Source of the DNA: Candidatus Kerfeldbacteria bacterium
Lineage (GTDB): Bacteria; Patescibacteriota; Patescibacteriia; UBA9570
Assembly (NCBI GenBank): GCA_016182495.1
Contig: JACPGK010000009.1
Coordinates: 1 to 50,489, forward strand
Reading direction: 5' to 3'
Length of the DNA stretch: 50,489 nt
Shown piece after piece: positions 31,032 to 40,515 of this stretch. Below the pieces are notes generated by a model. It searched no databases. It worked only from the letters and a program-made list of their open reading frames with translations, and had not been told where the DNA came from. The translations under genes and the position numbers were made by a program. The first letter of the stretch is position 1. The number at the start of each line of letters is the position of its first letter.

Positions 31032-31981
31032 TTAATTTTAGAAGCGTTACCAGCCGCACCAAAAGCAATTAAACGAGCAGCCACCATGGCTTTTAAAGCA
31101 GCTCGAGCTGGGCCAAGGTATTCACGCGGATCAAATTTATCGGGGTGTTCAGCAAAAAACTGTCGAATTGCTCCGGTCATAGCAATGCGACCATCTGTAT
31201 CTACATTAATTTTGCTGACGCCTTGTTGGATAGTGCTTTGCAATTGTTCAATATCAACCCCTTTGGTATCGGGCATTTGGCCACCATAGCGATTAACGAT
31301 GGCCACCAATTCAGCCGGCACCGATGACGACCCATGCATCACTAATGGCGTGGTGGGTAGCCGGCGATGAATATCTTGCAATACGCTGTGCTGCAGTTCG
31401 CATTTCTCTTTAAACTTATAGGCTCCGTGCGATGTGCCAATGGCAATAGCCAAAGAATCAATCGGTGCCTGTTGTACAAACTGTTCGGCTTGAGCAGGAT
31501 CGGTTACTAAAATACGCTTCACACCAGCGCCATCCTCTACCCCACCAATCGTACCAAGTTCAGCTTCAACACTCACACCCCGCGGCCGAGCATAGTCGAG
31601 CACCGCTTGAGTGATAGCGAGATTATCTGTAAAGCTTAAAGCTTTTTTACCAGATTCATCGAGTGAACCATCAATCATCACTGAAGTAAACCCTAAACCA
31701 ATGGCTGTTTTAACAACGGCTAAACTATTGCCGTGATCCAGATGCATGGCCATGGGAATTTCAGGGTGTTCTTCAGCGGCAGCCTGAATAATGTTGCGTA
31801 GATAAATTAAACGCGAATATTGTAAAGCACCGCGCGATACTTGAATGAACACGGGTGATTGCGTTTCGGCAGCGGCATCAATAATAGCTTGCACTTGTTC
31901 CATGTTATTAGCATTAAACGCACCCACGGCGTAGTGGTTGTGAAAGGCGTGATCGAGAATAATTTTACCAGGTACGAGCAT
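31028..31981 (-). CDS. fba: Class II fructose-bisphosphate aldolase
   Basis: The enzyme (about 317 aa) has the zinc-dependent aldolase motifs: VGAFNANNMEQVQAI, MHLDHGNSLAVV with zinc His, SVMIDGSLDESGK, AELGTIGGVEDG, GTSHGAYKF and LVMHGSSSVP, then INVDTDGRIA. It splits fructose 1,6-bisphosphate; some members also act on sedoheptulose bisphosphate. I use the ATG at 31981 (MLVPGK), because an extended -10 TGC-TACACT lies 7 nt upstream, rather than a longer start at 32002. It leads the fba-dsbA-mauE operon. Confidence 0.93.
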   Translation of the reverse strand: MLVPGKIILDHAFHNHYAVGAFNANNMEQVQAIIDAAAETQSPVFIQVSRGALQYSRLIYLRNIIQAAAEEHPEIPMAMHLDHGNSLAVVKTAIGLGFTSVMIDGSLDESGKKALSFTDNLAITQAVLDYARPRGVSVEAELGTIGGVEDGAGVKRILVTDPAQAEQFVQQAPIDSLAIAIGTSHGAYKFKEKCELQHSVLQDIHRRLPTTPLVMHGSSSVPAELVAIVNRYGGQMPDTKGVDIEQLQSTIQQGVSKINVDTDGRIAMTGAIRQFFAEHPDKFDPREYLGPARAALKAMVAARLIAFGAAGNASKIK

Positions 31982-31988
31982 AAAAAAT

Positions 31989-31997
31989 AGTGTAGCA
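31989..31997 (-). promoter_or_regulatory. Extended -10 (TGCTACACT) of fba-dsbA-mauE
   Basis: On the minus strand TGC-TACACT ends 7 nt before the ATG at 31981, which gives a leaderless mRNA. A BlaI-type dyad lies at the -35 position. Confidence 0.58.
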
Positions 31998-32005
31998 AAC
32001 AATCA

Positions 32006-32022
32006 TACTACCGGCAATAGTA
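32006..32022 (-). promoter_or_regulatory. BlaI-type operator upstream of fba-dsbA-mauE
   Basis: TACTAC-CGGCA-ATAGTA has the same half-sites, 5-nt spacer and single mismatch as the blaI operator. It covers the place where the -35 of the fba promoter would be (about 32012-32017). Confidence 0.6.
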
Positions 32023-32080
32023 CGTACTTGAGTCAGGCATCCAATTGATTTTATTCAATCTACAAAACTGATATTTTTAT

Positions 32081-32141
32081 TTGACAAAATTACTATGTTA
32101 GAATTATACTATAAGTAATACTTTACTTTAAAAGTAATACT
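32081..32141 (+). promoter_or_regulatory. Promoter and operator of the abrB-vapC operon
   Basis: TTGACA (32081-32086), an 18-nt spacer and TATACT (32105-32110) form a consensus promoter. Two direct repeats AAGTAATACT (32113-32122 and 32132-32141) sit between the -10 and the ATG, with a TACTTT-A-AAAGTA palindrome between them. This is the expected position for antitoxin autoregulation. Confidence 0.75.
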
Positions 32142-32144
32142 ACT

Positions 32145-32384
32145 ATGATTTTTCAAACAACACTTACCCAAAAAGGTCAAATTACTATTCCAAAAGGTAT
32201 TCGTGACATTTTAAAACTATCCCCGTTCGCTAAAGTTCGCATTCGCTTGGCTAACGATCAAAAAACTGCTCTGATTGAACCAGCGGAAGATTTTATCAAC
32301 CTGGCTCAACAAGTAACAGTAAAGAAAAAACATAACCCAATAAAAGCTCGTGAACTGCTGGAGCGCCGCTATGAAAGAATTTAG
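32145..32384 (+). CDS. AbrB/SpoVT-type antitoxin (VapB-like)
   Basis: The 79-aa protein has a swapped-hairpin AbrB domain: TTLTQKGQITIPKGIRDILKL, then VRIRLANDQKTALIEP. The C-terminal tail of about 30 residues (LAQQVTVKKKHNPIKARELL) would wrap around the toxin. It overlaps the PIN toxin gene by 14 nt. The two form a type II toxin-antitoxin pair, with the antitoxin binding the repeats just upstream. Confidence 0.88.
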   Translation: MIFQTTLTQKGQITIPKGIRDILKLSPFAKVRIRLANDQKTALIEPAEDFINLAQQVTVKKKHNPIKARELLERRYERI

Positions 32385-32808
32385 CGTTTTTATTGACACT
32401 AATATTTTTTTACGTGTCTATACACGCGATCAAGAAAAAAAAGCCAAAGAATGTGAAACTGTACTGCGCGCTATTCAGCAAGGCAAAATTATTGCGGTAA
32501 CAGCCGAGATTGTATTGGCGGAATTTATTTGGACTTCGTTAAGTTATTATGATATTCAAAAAGAATCTGTCATTGCTATGGTAAAAGCAATTGTGGCGTT
32601 ACCTAATCTGCATGTTCAAGGAGTATCTGATATGCTCACCGCCATTGAATTCTACGAACAGCACTCAATTAAATTCATTGATGCCATTATTGCCTCGTGC
32701 GAGTTAGTGCGAGTGGGCACTTTACCAATGTTATCATACGATGCTGATTTTGATAAAATTGGCATCAAACGCTACGAACCAGCTGATTTGCTTAAACGCA
32801 TTGGATAG
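32371..32808 (+). CDS. vapC: PIN-domain ribonuclease toxin (VapC-like)
   Basis: The 145-aa PIN protein has catalytic acids in SVFIDTNIFLRVY, an internal Glu in EIVLAEFIW, an Asp in KFIDAIIASCEL and the final LSYDADFDKIG. VapC toxins cleave tRNA or rRNA in a Mg-dependent way. I start at the ATG at 32371, which overlaps the antitoxin stop; an upstream GTG would add seven unlikely residues. It ends 2 bp from the convergent ahcY stop. Confidence 0.88.
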   Translation: MKEFSVFIDTNIFLRVYTRDQEKKAKECETVLRAIQQGKIIAVTAEIVLAEFIWTSLSYYDIQKESVIAMVKAIVALPNLHVQGVSDMLTAIEFYEQHSIKFIDAIIASCELVRVGTLPMLSYDADFDKIGIKRYEPADLLKRIG

Positions 32809-32810
32809 AA

Positions 32811-34067
32811 TTACGTGCCCATTTCCCAGGATGCTAGATATTTTTTCTGGGCTGGAGTGAGTTGTTCTAGTTTCACGCCCATAGTTTTTAATTTAAGCCG
32901 GGCCACTTGATCATCAATTTGCGGGGGTACATTATATACTTGAGCCTGGAGTTGGCCAGTTTGCCGCACTGCCCATTCGGTGGTAAGGGCTTGCACAGCG
33001 AAACTCATATCCATTACCGAAGCTGGGTGTCCTTCGGCGGCTGCCAAATTAATTAACCGACCTTCGCCTAATACATGAATGGTTTTGCCGTTCTTGAGAT
33101 GGTAGGCTTGAACAAATTCACGCACTCGTACTACCGATTTACTCATTTTTTTCAAGGCATCTAAATTAATTTCCACATTAAAGTGCCCAGAATTAGCAAT
33201 CAAAGCGCCAGATTTCATAGTTTTAAAATGCCGACTATCGAGCACATTGATATTACCAGTGACCGTACAAATCACATCAGCCAATTGAGCAGCTTCGGCC
33301 ATTGGCATTACTCGAAAACCATCCATCACGGCTTCGAGCGCTTTAACTGGATCGATTTCGGTAACAATCACATTCGCACCCATACCACGGGCGCGATCAG
33401 CTAAACCACGGCCGCACCAACCGTAACCAGCTACGACAAAAGTACTACCGGCCAATAACACATCAGCCGCTCGTACAATGCCATCAATGGTAGATTGACC
33501 AGTGCCATAACGGTTATCAAAAAAATGTTTGCAGGCGGCATCGTTGACTGCCACCACCGGAAAACGAAGCACACCATCAGCGGCCATGGCTTTCAGGCGA
33601 ATAACGCCGGTAGTAGTTTCTTCCATCGAGGCCACAATGTGATGATGTAATTCGGGATGATCACGTAAAATGGCCGTCACCAAATCGGCTCCGTCATCCA
33701 TAGTAACATTAGGCTGATGCGCTACCGCGGCGTGAAGATGTTTGTAATAGGTTTTATTATCTTCTCCAGTAATCGCAAACACGGGAATGCCATAGTGTTT
33801 CACCAAGGACGCGGCAATATCATCTTGAGTTGATAGTGGATTAGAAGCACACAGCACCACATTAGCGCCACCGGCTTTAAGAGTGCGCACTAAATTGGCA
33901 GTTTCGGCGGTCACATGCAAACAACAGGACATTTTTAAACCACGTAACGGTTTTTGCTTGGTAAAGCGCTCTCGGATAGTTTGCAATACCGGCATATCGT
34001 GATCGGCCCACTCAATGCGTTGTTTGCCGTGATTAGCTAAAGCGATATTTTTGACGTCGTATTTCAT
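32811..34067 (-). CDS. ahcY: S-adenosylhomocysteine hydrolase
   Basis: The 418-aa enzyme splits S-adenosylhomocysteine into adenosine and homocysteine with bound NAD. Visible are [17 protein letters not shown], the N-rich [24 protein letters not shown], the NAD motif [27 protein letters not shown] and [13 protein letters not shown]. The C-terminus ends in LASWEMGT rather than the KPDHYRY-type tail that closes over NAD in eukaryotic enzymes, as in the shorter bacterial and archaeal type. It is 15 nt downstream of the PfkB kinase and belongs with metK. Confidence 0.95.
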   Translation of the reverse strand: MKYDVKNIALANHGKQRIEWADHDMPVLQTIRERFTKQKPLRGLKMSCCLHVTAETANLVRTLKAGGANVVLCASNPLSTQDDIAASLVKHYGIPVFAITGEDNKTYYKHLHAAVAHQPNVTMDDGADLVTAILRDHPELHHHIVASMEETTTGVIRLKAMAADGVLRFPVVAVNDAACKHFFDNRYGTGQSTIDGIVRAADVLLAGSTFVVAGYGWCGRGLADRARGMGANVIVTEIDPVKALEAVMDGFRVMPMAEAAQLADVICTVTGNINVLDSRHFKTMKSGALIANSGHFNVEINLDALKKMSKSVVRVREFVQAYHLKNGKTIHVLGEGRLINLAAAEGHPASVMDMSFAVQALTTEWAVRQTGQLQAQVYNVPPQIDDQVARLKLKTMGVKLEQLTPAQKKYLASWEMGT

Positions 34068-34082
34068 AAACGCGTTGTTACA

Positions 34083-35042
34083 TTAAATAGCTACTTTCTT
34101 TTTAAATAGTTGATAATATCTTTTTTTAAACTGTTGCCGAGTATACCTATGTTGCTGGGTACCATACTGCTCAATGGCATAGGTAGCACATAAGGCTGCT
34201 ACTTGACCAGTAGTCATAATATCCCAATCATACAACAATCCCATAATAACGCCGGCGCGATAGGCATCACCAGCGCCAGTGGGATCGACTACCCGGATTG
34301 GTTTGGCAATAGGCATTTTAAAAATTTTACCATCAACGTACCAGTTGGCACCATGATCTCCCAGTGTCACTATTAAACGATCTAACTTGTTTGCTAAGGC
34401 TTTAGCCGTGGTGTTCAATTTTTTTTCAATCAAGGCCAACTCATAATCATTCACCACCAACACCGCTGCACCCCGGAGCAGAGTTTTAAATTGAGTTGCC
34501 GTGAGCCAGATAGTTTGCTGACCGGGATCAAGAATATAACGTACTCCTTTACGGAGATACAACTGCGCTAGAGTAAGCATATCGGATAAATTGCCAGCCG
34601 CTAATAGGCCAAGAGCGGTGGGTTGAGTGAGTTGCTTGGCTAGTTGGCGTGTTACCAGGCTGGTTACAGCTGGCTGCTGCATAGCACCAAAATGAAAGGC
34701 GGCAATTTGATTATCGCGTTGATCAGTAATAATGTGAGCGGTGGCGCAGGTTTCTGTGGCAATGAATCGAACGTACTGTAAACGAACTCGCTGCTGTTGT
34801 AGCCAACGTTGATAGGGTTTAAAATCGTGACCAATTTGAGATACTACATACGGATGCTGGCCAAATAAACTAAGGTTGTAGGCAATGTTACCAGCGGTAC
34901 CACCAAACTGAATATTCAACTTTTCTAAACCAAAGCTGACATTAATGTTGTGAATTTTGTGCGGTAAAATATGATCAGAGAACTTTCCAGGAAAGTTCAT
35001 GATGCGATCATAGGCTAGCGAACCGGAAATGAAAATGTTCAT
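34083..35042 (-). CDS. PfkB-family kinase, probably adenosine kinase
   Basis: The 319-aa protein has the ribokinase fold with an N-terminal [31 protein letters not shown], and the C-terminal [12 protein letters not shown] signature with the catalytic Asp and anion hole. It lies between metK (4-nt overlap) and ahcY. Since AhcY releases adenosine, phosphorylation of adenosine to AMP would pull that reversible reaction forward. That is the most economical role, though a sugar substrate cannot be excluded. Confidence 0.82.
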   Translation of the reverse strand: MNIFISGSLAYDRIMNFPGKFSDHILPHKIHNINVSFGLEKLNIQFGGTAGNIAYNLSLFGQHPYVVSQIGHDFKPYQRWLQQQRVRLQYVRFIATETCATAHIITDQRDNQIAAFHFGAMQQPAVTSLVTRQLAKQLTQPTALGLLAAGNLSDMLTLAQLYLRKGVRYILDPGQQTIWLTATQFKTLLRGAAVLVVNDYELALIEKKLNTTAKALANKLDRLIVTLGDHGANWYVDGKIFKMPIAKPIRVVDPTGAGDAYRAGVIMGLLYDWDIMTTGQVAALCATYAIEQYGTQQHRYTRQQFKKRYYQLFKKKVAI

Positions 35043-36244
35043 CGGACCGCCGCGCGCAATTGTTTCACCCGATCGGTTTGTTCCCAGGGCAAACGCAAAT
35101 CATTACGACCAAAATGGCCATAGGCGGCTACTTGGCGATAAATTGGTCGGCGTAAATTCAAGGCTTTAATAATCATGCCGGGGCGTAAATCAAATACTTT
35201 ACTAACAGCTTCGGCAATCAGTAAATCTTCCACCAGGCCGCTGCCAAACGTATCTACCCGCACTGATAACGGTTCGGCAATACCAATAGCATAGGCAATT
35301 TGTACTTCAGCTCGAGTAGCCAGTTTAGCAGCCACGATATTTTTAGCAATCCAACGAGCTGCGTACGAACCAGTGCGATCAACTTTGGTAGAATCTTTAC
35401 CGGAAAAAGCCCCGCCACCATGCCGAGAATAGCCACCATAGGTATCAACAATAATTTTACGACCGGTTAAACCAGTATCACCCTGGGGACCACCAATCAC
35501 AAATCGACCAGTGGGGTTAACATAGTACAACGTTTTATTATCTAATAAGCTAGCCGGTACCACCTGTTTAATCACTTTGGCAATAATTTGTTTACGCAGC
35601 GTAGCATGTTTAATTTCGGGATTATGTTGGGCAGCAATCAACACCGAGCGCACCCGCACTGGTTTGTCGCCGGCGTATTCTACCGTCACCTGACTTTTTC
35701 CATCAGGCCGTAAACCCAGGACCAGATTTTTTTTACGCACTTCGGCTAAACGCTTAGCCAATTTATGCGCTAATACAATGGGCAAAGGCATTAACTCTTT
35801 GGTTTCGGTACAGGCATAACCAAACATTAAACCTTGATCACCAGCCCCAAGTTTTTCGAGATCTTCTTGGCCGACTCCGCCAGTCTTATTTTTTTTAAAA
35901 CTATCCACCCCCATAGCAATATCGGTCGATTGTTCTTTGATCGCCACCATCACACCAGAAGTCTCCCATTGAAAACCGTATTCAGCTTTAGTATACCCAA
36001 TATCACGAATGACGCCACGGACAATTTTTGGAATATCAACATAGGTTGAGGTAGTCACTTCTCCACCAACCACACAAACGCCATTGGTCAAAAACGTCTC
36101 CACTGCTACCCGACCCTTTGCATCTCCCGCCATAATGGCATCAAGCACTGCATCAGAAATTTGATCAGCCATTTTATCGGGATGTCCTTCGGTGACCGAT
36201 TCGGAGGTGAATACTTTACGAATGTGATTATCTTGCCGTGCCAT
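35039..36244 (-). CDS. metK: S-adenosylmethionine synthetase
   Basis: At 401 aa it has the complete set of motifs: [36 protein letters not shown], and the [23 protein letters not shown] phosphate loop. It makes SAM from methionine and ATP. It heads a three-gene cluster with the PfkB kinase and ahcY that covers SAM synthesis and removal of SAH. No homocysteine methyltransferase is encoded here. A TATCAT box lies about 8 nt before the ATG in an AT-rich leader. Confidence 0.96.
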   Translation of the reverse strand: MARQDNHIRKVFTSESVTEGHPDKMADQISDAVLDAIMAGDAKGRVAVETFLTNGVCVVGGEVTTSTYVDIPKIVRGVIRDIGYTKAEYGFQWETSGVMVAIKEQSTDIAMGVDSFKKNKTGGVGQEDLEKLGAGDQGLMFGYACTETKELMPLPIVLAHKLAKRLAEVRKKNLVLGLRPDGKSQVTVEYAGDKPVRVRSVLIAAQHNPEIKHATLRKQIIAKVIKQVVPASLLDNKTLYYVNPTGRFVIGGPQGDTGLTGRKIIVDTYGGYSRHGGGAFSGKDSTKVDRTGSYAARWIAKNIVAAKLATRAEVQIAYAIGIAEPLSVRVDTFGSGLVEDLLIAEAVSKVFDLRPGMIIKALNLRRPIYRQVAAYGHFGRNDLRLPWEQTDRVKQLRAAVR

Positions 36245-36319
36245 AATATATAATGATATGTGAATAAAAAATAATAATGCTCAAAGGCCGCTGTATTATA
36301 AAATAGCTTGATAGTTCGG

Positions 36320-37186
36320 TCAATAATACTGCCGATACGTTCCATCAGGCTGAATACTAAAGGTAATGGTTCCTAACTGATCGTTGCGCAACACCGTGGC
36401 CACTGGTGCCAGCCTGGCCAAAGTTTCGGCATGCGGGTGGCCATAGCTGTTACCCGCGCCGGATTGAATAATCGCGTACTCGGGTTGACTGGCTTGAATA
36501 AAATCAGCTGTCGATGAATAGCGGCTGCCATGATGGCCAACCTTAAGAATATCAACATCCGTCATCAGCCCGGCTTGCAGGAGTTGATCTTCTACCAGCT
36601 GGGTGGCATCGCCCATCAGTAATACCGAACGAGGTTGAACACTAGCTAAATCGTAACGCAGTACAATTGAAGTATCGTTAACATCTTTTAGGGCAGTTAG
36701 ATTGGTTTCAGCAAATGGATACAACACCGTGAATTGCTCCAGTGGGCCAAGAGTAATGGTATCGCCAGTGTGTACGATTTGAATGGTTGTATGCTGCTGA
36801 TTAGCCACTGCCAGCAAGGCTTCATAAGCGGCATTGTTATACTGGACTGGTTCCAGCACTAATTGATTAACTTGATAATAATTAAATACTTCTACTAACC
36901 CGGCTACATGATCAAGATGCGGGTGAGTCAGCACCATAATTTCAATAGTGCGATCCCAAAATGGCATCGCCTGGCCAAGTTGATTGACCAATAAACGATC
37001 TGGGCCACCATCAATTAAAATATCCTTACCTGATAGTGTCCGCAAATACATGGCATCGCCTTGACCAATATCAAAAAAATGCAACTGGGCGCTAGCCACT
37101 GATTGATTGGTCCAATGCCAGTAGGCTGCCACCGACCAAATCATGGTAGCAAAAATAATTAGGCTGTAACGTGTCGCTCGTGCCAT
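36320..37186 (-). CDS. ComEC C-terminal-type metallo-beta-lactamase domain protein
   Basis: The protein (about 288 aa) has an N-terminal hydrophobic segment, then a metallo-beta-lactamase fold with FFDIGQGDAMYL, the metal motif LTHPHLDHVAGL, LLMGDAT and KVGHHGSRYSS. In Bacillus ComEC this domain is fused to the channel and may degrade the non-transported DNA strand. Here it is a separate gene overlapping the channel gene by 28 nt. I place the start at MARATRY (37186); a longer start reaching 37231 would overlap ComEC more. Confidence 0.88.
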   Translation of the reverse strand: MARATRYSLIIFATMIWSVAAYWHWTNQSVASAQLHFFDIGQGDAMYLRTLSGKDILIDGGPDRLLVNQLGQAMPFWDRTIEIMVLTHPHLDHVAGLVEVFNYYQVNQLVLEPVQYNNAAYEALLAVANQQHTTIQIVHTGDTITLGPLEQFTVLYPFAETNLTALKDVNDTSIVLRYDLASVQPRSVLLMGDATQLVEDQLLQAGLMTDVDILKVGHHGSRYSSTADFIQASQPEYAIIQSGAGNSYGHPHAETLARLAPVATVLRNDQLGTITFSIQPDGTYRQYY

Positions 37187-38571
37187 AGAATAAACATAGT
37201 GAGGCCGGCATACCAGGCTACCATACTCCAACTGGGCAATTGAATATCAGTGAGGCTGGCCCATGGTAGCTCGGCTGATCGTTCAACAAACCAAATCATC
37301 CAATCAGTCAGTGTATGCACTGGGTAGGTAGCTAGCCAAGGCCACTCACCCAGTAGCGGAGCAATAGCCACCGTAATAATTCCGGCAAACAGTAAAATAT
37401 TTGAGGTGGGCACAACCACAATATTGGTGAATGGCCCCACTACTGCTACGCTACCAAAAACCGATAATAATAATGGGGTGGTAGCAATGGTGGCGGCTAA
37501 GGTAGTAGTTAACGTTTCACGCAAGGTTAAACTAGTTGGCACCCACCCACAATATGGTTCCAGCAATGGACGAATATAAATAATGCCAAGGGTAGCCAAA
37601 AATGATAACTGAAAACCGACATCGTGCAGTACAATGTAGGGATTATGGGCTGCCATGCTGGCTGCTACCACTACCAAAGAGTGGTGCATTGTTGGACGCC
37701 GCTGATAGGCCCGCGCCAATACTGGAATACTACCCATTAAACTGGCCCGCCACACCGAAGCAGCTAATCCAGTGAGCACAGTAAACATGCCTAGAATTAG
37801 TATCAGTATAATCAACAGTTGTCGCGGTGATAACCAACGCTGCATGACCGCCGTCATTACCGCCACAATAATACTAATGTGCATGCCTGATACTACCAAA
37901 ATATGAATCACGCCGGCCCGACGAAAAGTGTCGACTAGCTTGGGTGATAAATCATCTTGAATACCAAGCAGTAAGCCCAGCATAATACTGGCGGTTGGTT
38001 GAGGCCATAATTGCTGCACGCGCTGTTGAATAGTGTCGCGCCACTGACTAATTTGTCGATACCACCAATATCCCCCTTGCCCTGGTACGTGGTGTAAGTG
38101 AGGCTGTCGGCAGATAGCTTTAGCGCCATGCCGAGCTAAATATTTATCAAAAGCAAAGTCTTCAATTGGTTCTGGCGGCACAATCATACATTGGCCCTGC
38201 ACCATATCGCCATAGTGATACTGTGGATACAGCGGCACAGTCAGATAGATGGCTCCCGACCATTGTTCAGTAGTGACATATAGTTTTTGGTCAGTAGCAG
38301 TGCGGCGGGGATAGGCGCTAACATAGCCAACTAAGTCAACTGTGGTGTTGAACGGAATATCATCGGCCACTTGGCCAAACAGCTGGTAACGCCATTGGCC
38401 TAACCACCAACCGAGAATCACTAATACAATGACGACAAATTTTTTAGGATGTCGCCATACTAATACTACCGCCAATGATGCTACTACCGTTAGGGTCAGC
38501 TGACCAACACCCGCTAACAAACCAAGGGCCAGCCAAAAAATAACTTGTGAGATATGAATACGATCAAACAC
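37159..38571 (-). CDS. comEC: ComEC/Rec2-type DNA-uptake channel
   Basis: The 470-aa protein has an N-terminal pair of helices, an OB-like soluble domain (about residues 65-160: VDLVGYVSAYPRR…, YGDMVQGQCMI) and the polytopic Competence domain with GLLLGIQDDLSPKLVDTFRRAGVIHILVVSGMHISI, which is the family signature. It would carry single-stranded DNA across the membrane in natural transformation. The start is GTG. It lies 38 nt after glmS, and the nuclease-like half follows as its own gene. Confidence 0.92.
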   Translation of the reverse strand: MFDRIHISQVIFWLALGLLAGVGQLTLTVVASLAVVLVWRHPKKFVVIVLVILGWWLGQWRYQLFGQVADDIPFNTTVDLVGYVSAYPRRTATDQKLYVTTEQWSGAIYLTVPLYPQYHYGDMVQGQCMIVPPEPIEDFAFDKYLARHGAKAICRQPHLHHVPGQGGYWWYRQISQWRDTIQQRVQQLWPQPTASIMLGLLLGIQDDLSPKLVDTFRRAGVIHILVVSGMHISIIVAVMTAVMQRWLSPRQLLIILILILGMFTVLTGLAASVWRASLMGSIPVLARAYQRRPTMHHSLVVVAASMAAHNPYIVLHDVGFQLSFLATLGIIYIRPLLEPYCGWVPTSLTLRETLTTTLAATIATTPLLLSVFGSVAVVGPFTNIVVVPTSNILLFAGIITVAIAPLLGEWPWLATYPVHTLTDWMIWFVERSAELPWASLTDIQLPSWSMVAWYAGLTMFILWHERHVTA

Positions 38572-38609
38572 AAAAGCGCTCCCAACCGGACAGCGCTCAT
38601 AGGGTAAGT

Positions 38610-40445
38610 TTACTCTACCGTGACTGATTTGGCAAGATTACGCGGCTGATCGATATCACGCTTTAACTGATCGGCAATATGGTAGGCCAATAATTGTAAG
38701 GGTACTGCTGCCAAAATAGGTGTGAGCATCTCGAGTGTTTTTGGAATGGCAATCACAGTATCAGCCACCTTGGGTAAAATGGTATCGCCGGTGGTGACAA
38801 TGGCAATCACTTTACCTTGGCGAGCTTTTATTTCTTGAATGTTGCTGACAGTTTTTTGATAGACGCTATCCTGTGGAGCAATGGCTACGGTGGGAAACTG
38901 GTCATCAATTAAAGCAATCGGGCCATGCTTCATATCACCAGCCCCATACCCTTCGGCATGAATATAGGAAATTTCTTTCAACTTCAAAGCCCCTTCTAGG
39001 GCCATGGGGAAATTATATTTGCGGCCAATAAAAAAGAAATCGTGGTAAGCGCCATACTGTTTAGCCAAGCCAGCAATAGTATCAGCCTGATCTAAAATCT
39101 GCTGCATCTTGTGAGGCATCTCTAATAACTCTTTAGCGATACGTTGGCCCATTACCAAGCTTAAATCGCGCTGCCGACCAAGAAACAAAGTTATTAACGC
39201 CAGCACGGTTAATTGAGCGGTAAACGCCTTGGTTGAAGCCACGCCAATTTCTGGGCCGGCATGAGTGTAGGCGCCGGCATGAACTTCGCGCGCCATGGTA
39301 CTGCCCACCACATTCACAATACCCAATACTAAAGCGCCTTTTAATTTAGCCTCGCGCACCGCGGCAATGGTATCGGCGGTTTCGCCACTTTGAGAAACAG
39401 CAACCACCACAGTGCGATCGTCTAAAATTGGTTTACGGTAGCGAAATTCGGCGGCGGATTCAATTTCGACTGGTAATTCGGCGTACTCTTCAATCATGTA
39501 TTCCCCCACCATGGCGGCATGCAGGGCGGTACCCATTCCCACAATAATCATCCGATTACACTGCTGCAAACGTTCACTGTATTCATGCAAGCCCCGTAAA
39601 TGGGCTAGACCTTCTTCGATTTTTACTCGACCGCGCAAACAATCTAATACTACCCGTGGTTGTTCCATAATTTCCTTGAGCATGAAATGCGGGTAGCCTT
39701 GTTTTTGGGCTTGCGATACATCCCAATCTACTTCATTTACGGCGTGATCAATTTTTTTAGCTTGCAAATCTTTAATCGTGTACCCTTGAGGTGTGAGCAC
39801 ACACACTTCACGATCTTCTAAATAAATCACTTGGCGGGTATGCTGCATAATAGCGGCTACATCTGAAGCAACAATATATTCACCATCACCAACAATGCCT
39901 AAAATCATTGGGCTGCCTAAACGGGCTGCTAAAATTTTCTCGGGCTCTTTATTAGAAATAGCCACCACCCCATAGGTGCCAATCACTTCGTTCAAAGCTG
40001 CTAAAAAAGCCTCTTCAAAATTCAAGGTTTTATGGTGTTGTTCAATTAAATGGGCCAACACTTCGGTATCGGTGGCAGAATAAAAAGTATGTCCTTGTTG
40101 TTCGAGGGCGGCTTTAATTTCGTAATAATTTTCAATGATACCGTTATGATTCAAATAAATTTCTTCCTGGCAGTCATGGTGCGGATGGGCATTGATATCA
40201 TTTGGTTCACCATGAGTAGCCCAACGGGTATGGCCAATGCCAACGCTGCCTGGTAAATCATACTTAGCCAATTCAGCCTGTAAATTTGCTAACTTACCCA
40301 TTTTTTTTCGACACTCGATGCGTTGATCATTCACGATCACGGCTAAACCAGCCGAATCGTAGCCGCGGTATTCCATGCGCTTAAGGCCATCCATAATAAT
40401 CGGTGTGGCCGGTTGTTTTCCAATATAGCCGATAATACCGCACAT
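38610..40445 (-). CDS. glmS: Glutamine-fructose-6-phosphate aminotransferase
   Basis: The 611-aa enzyme makes glucosamine 6-phosphate, the first step to UDP-GlcNAc for the cell wall. The N-terminal glutaminase has the nucleophile Cys2 (MCGIIGYIG), GHTRWATHG and the acceptor HNGIIENY. Two SIS domains follow (VAVSQSGETADT, FFIGRKYNFPMALEGALKLKEISYIHAEGY), with the conserved end DQPRNLAKSVTVE. The length is normal. The leader contains an inverted repeat at the -35, and I see no glmS ribozyme. Confidence 0.96.
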   Translation of the reverse strand: MCGIIGYIGKQPATPIIMDGLKRMEYRGYDSAGLAVIVNDQRIECRKKMGKLANLQAELAKYDLPGSVGIGHTRWATHGEPNDINAHPHHDCQEEIYLNHNGIIENYYEIKAALEQQGHTFYSATDTEVLAHLIEQHHKTLNFEEAFLAALNEVIGTYGVVAISNKEPEKILAARLGSPMILGIVGDGEYIVASDVAAIMQHTRQVIYLEDREVCVLTPQGYTIKDLQAKKIDHAVNEVDWDVSQAQKQGYPHFMLKEIMEQPRVVLDCLRGRVKIEEGLAHLRGLHEYSERLQQCNRMIIVGMGTALHAAMVGEYMIEEYAELPVEIESAAEFRYRKPILDDRTVVVAVSQSGETADTIAAVREAKLKGALVLGIVNVVGSTMAREVHAGAYTHAGPEIGVASTKAFTAQLTVLALITLFLGRQRDLSLVMGQRIAKELLEMPHKMQQILDQADTIAGLAKQYGAYHDFFFIGRKYNFPMALEGALKLKEISYIHAEGYGAGDMKHGPIALIDDQFPTVAIAPQDSVYQKTVSNIQEIKARQGKVIAIVTTGDTILPKVADTVIAIPKTLEMLTPILAAVPLQLLAYHIADQLKRDIDQPRNLAKSVTVE

Positions 40446-40454
40446 AAGATCTAT

Positions 40455-40494
40455 ACGCTAAAGCCTATCATTGAATTAGTCAACACAATTCAAT
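40455..40494 (-). promoter_or_regulatory. Putative glmS promoter with an inverted repeat
   Basis: ATTGAATT/AATTCAAT (40470-40477 and 40487-40494) is a perfect 8-bp inverted repeat with a 9-nt spacer. Its loop contains TTGACT on the minus strand (40478-40483), which is 17 nt from a weak -10 TAGCGT (40455-40460). The glmS ATG follows 9 nt later. The repeat could be an operator. Confidence 0.45.
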
Positions 40495-40515
40495 CTGCAT
40501 ACCTAAACTAGGTCA

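Noticed and set aside
40446-40515. glmS ribozyme in the glmS leader
   Set aside because: The leader is only about 70 nt to the 28-aa ORF and lacks the ribozyme core; it holds a simple inverted repeat.
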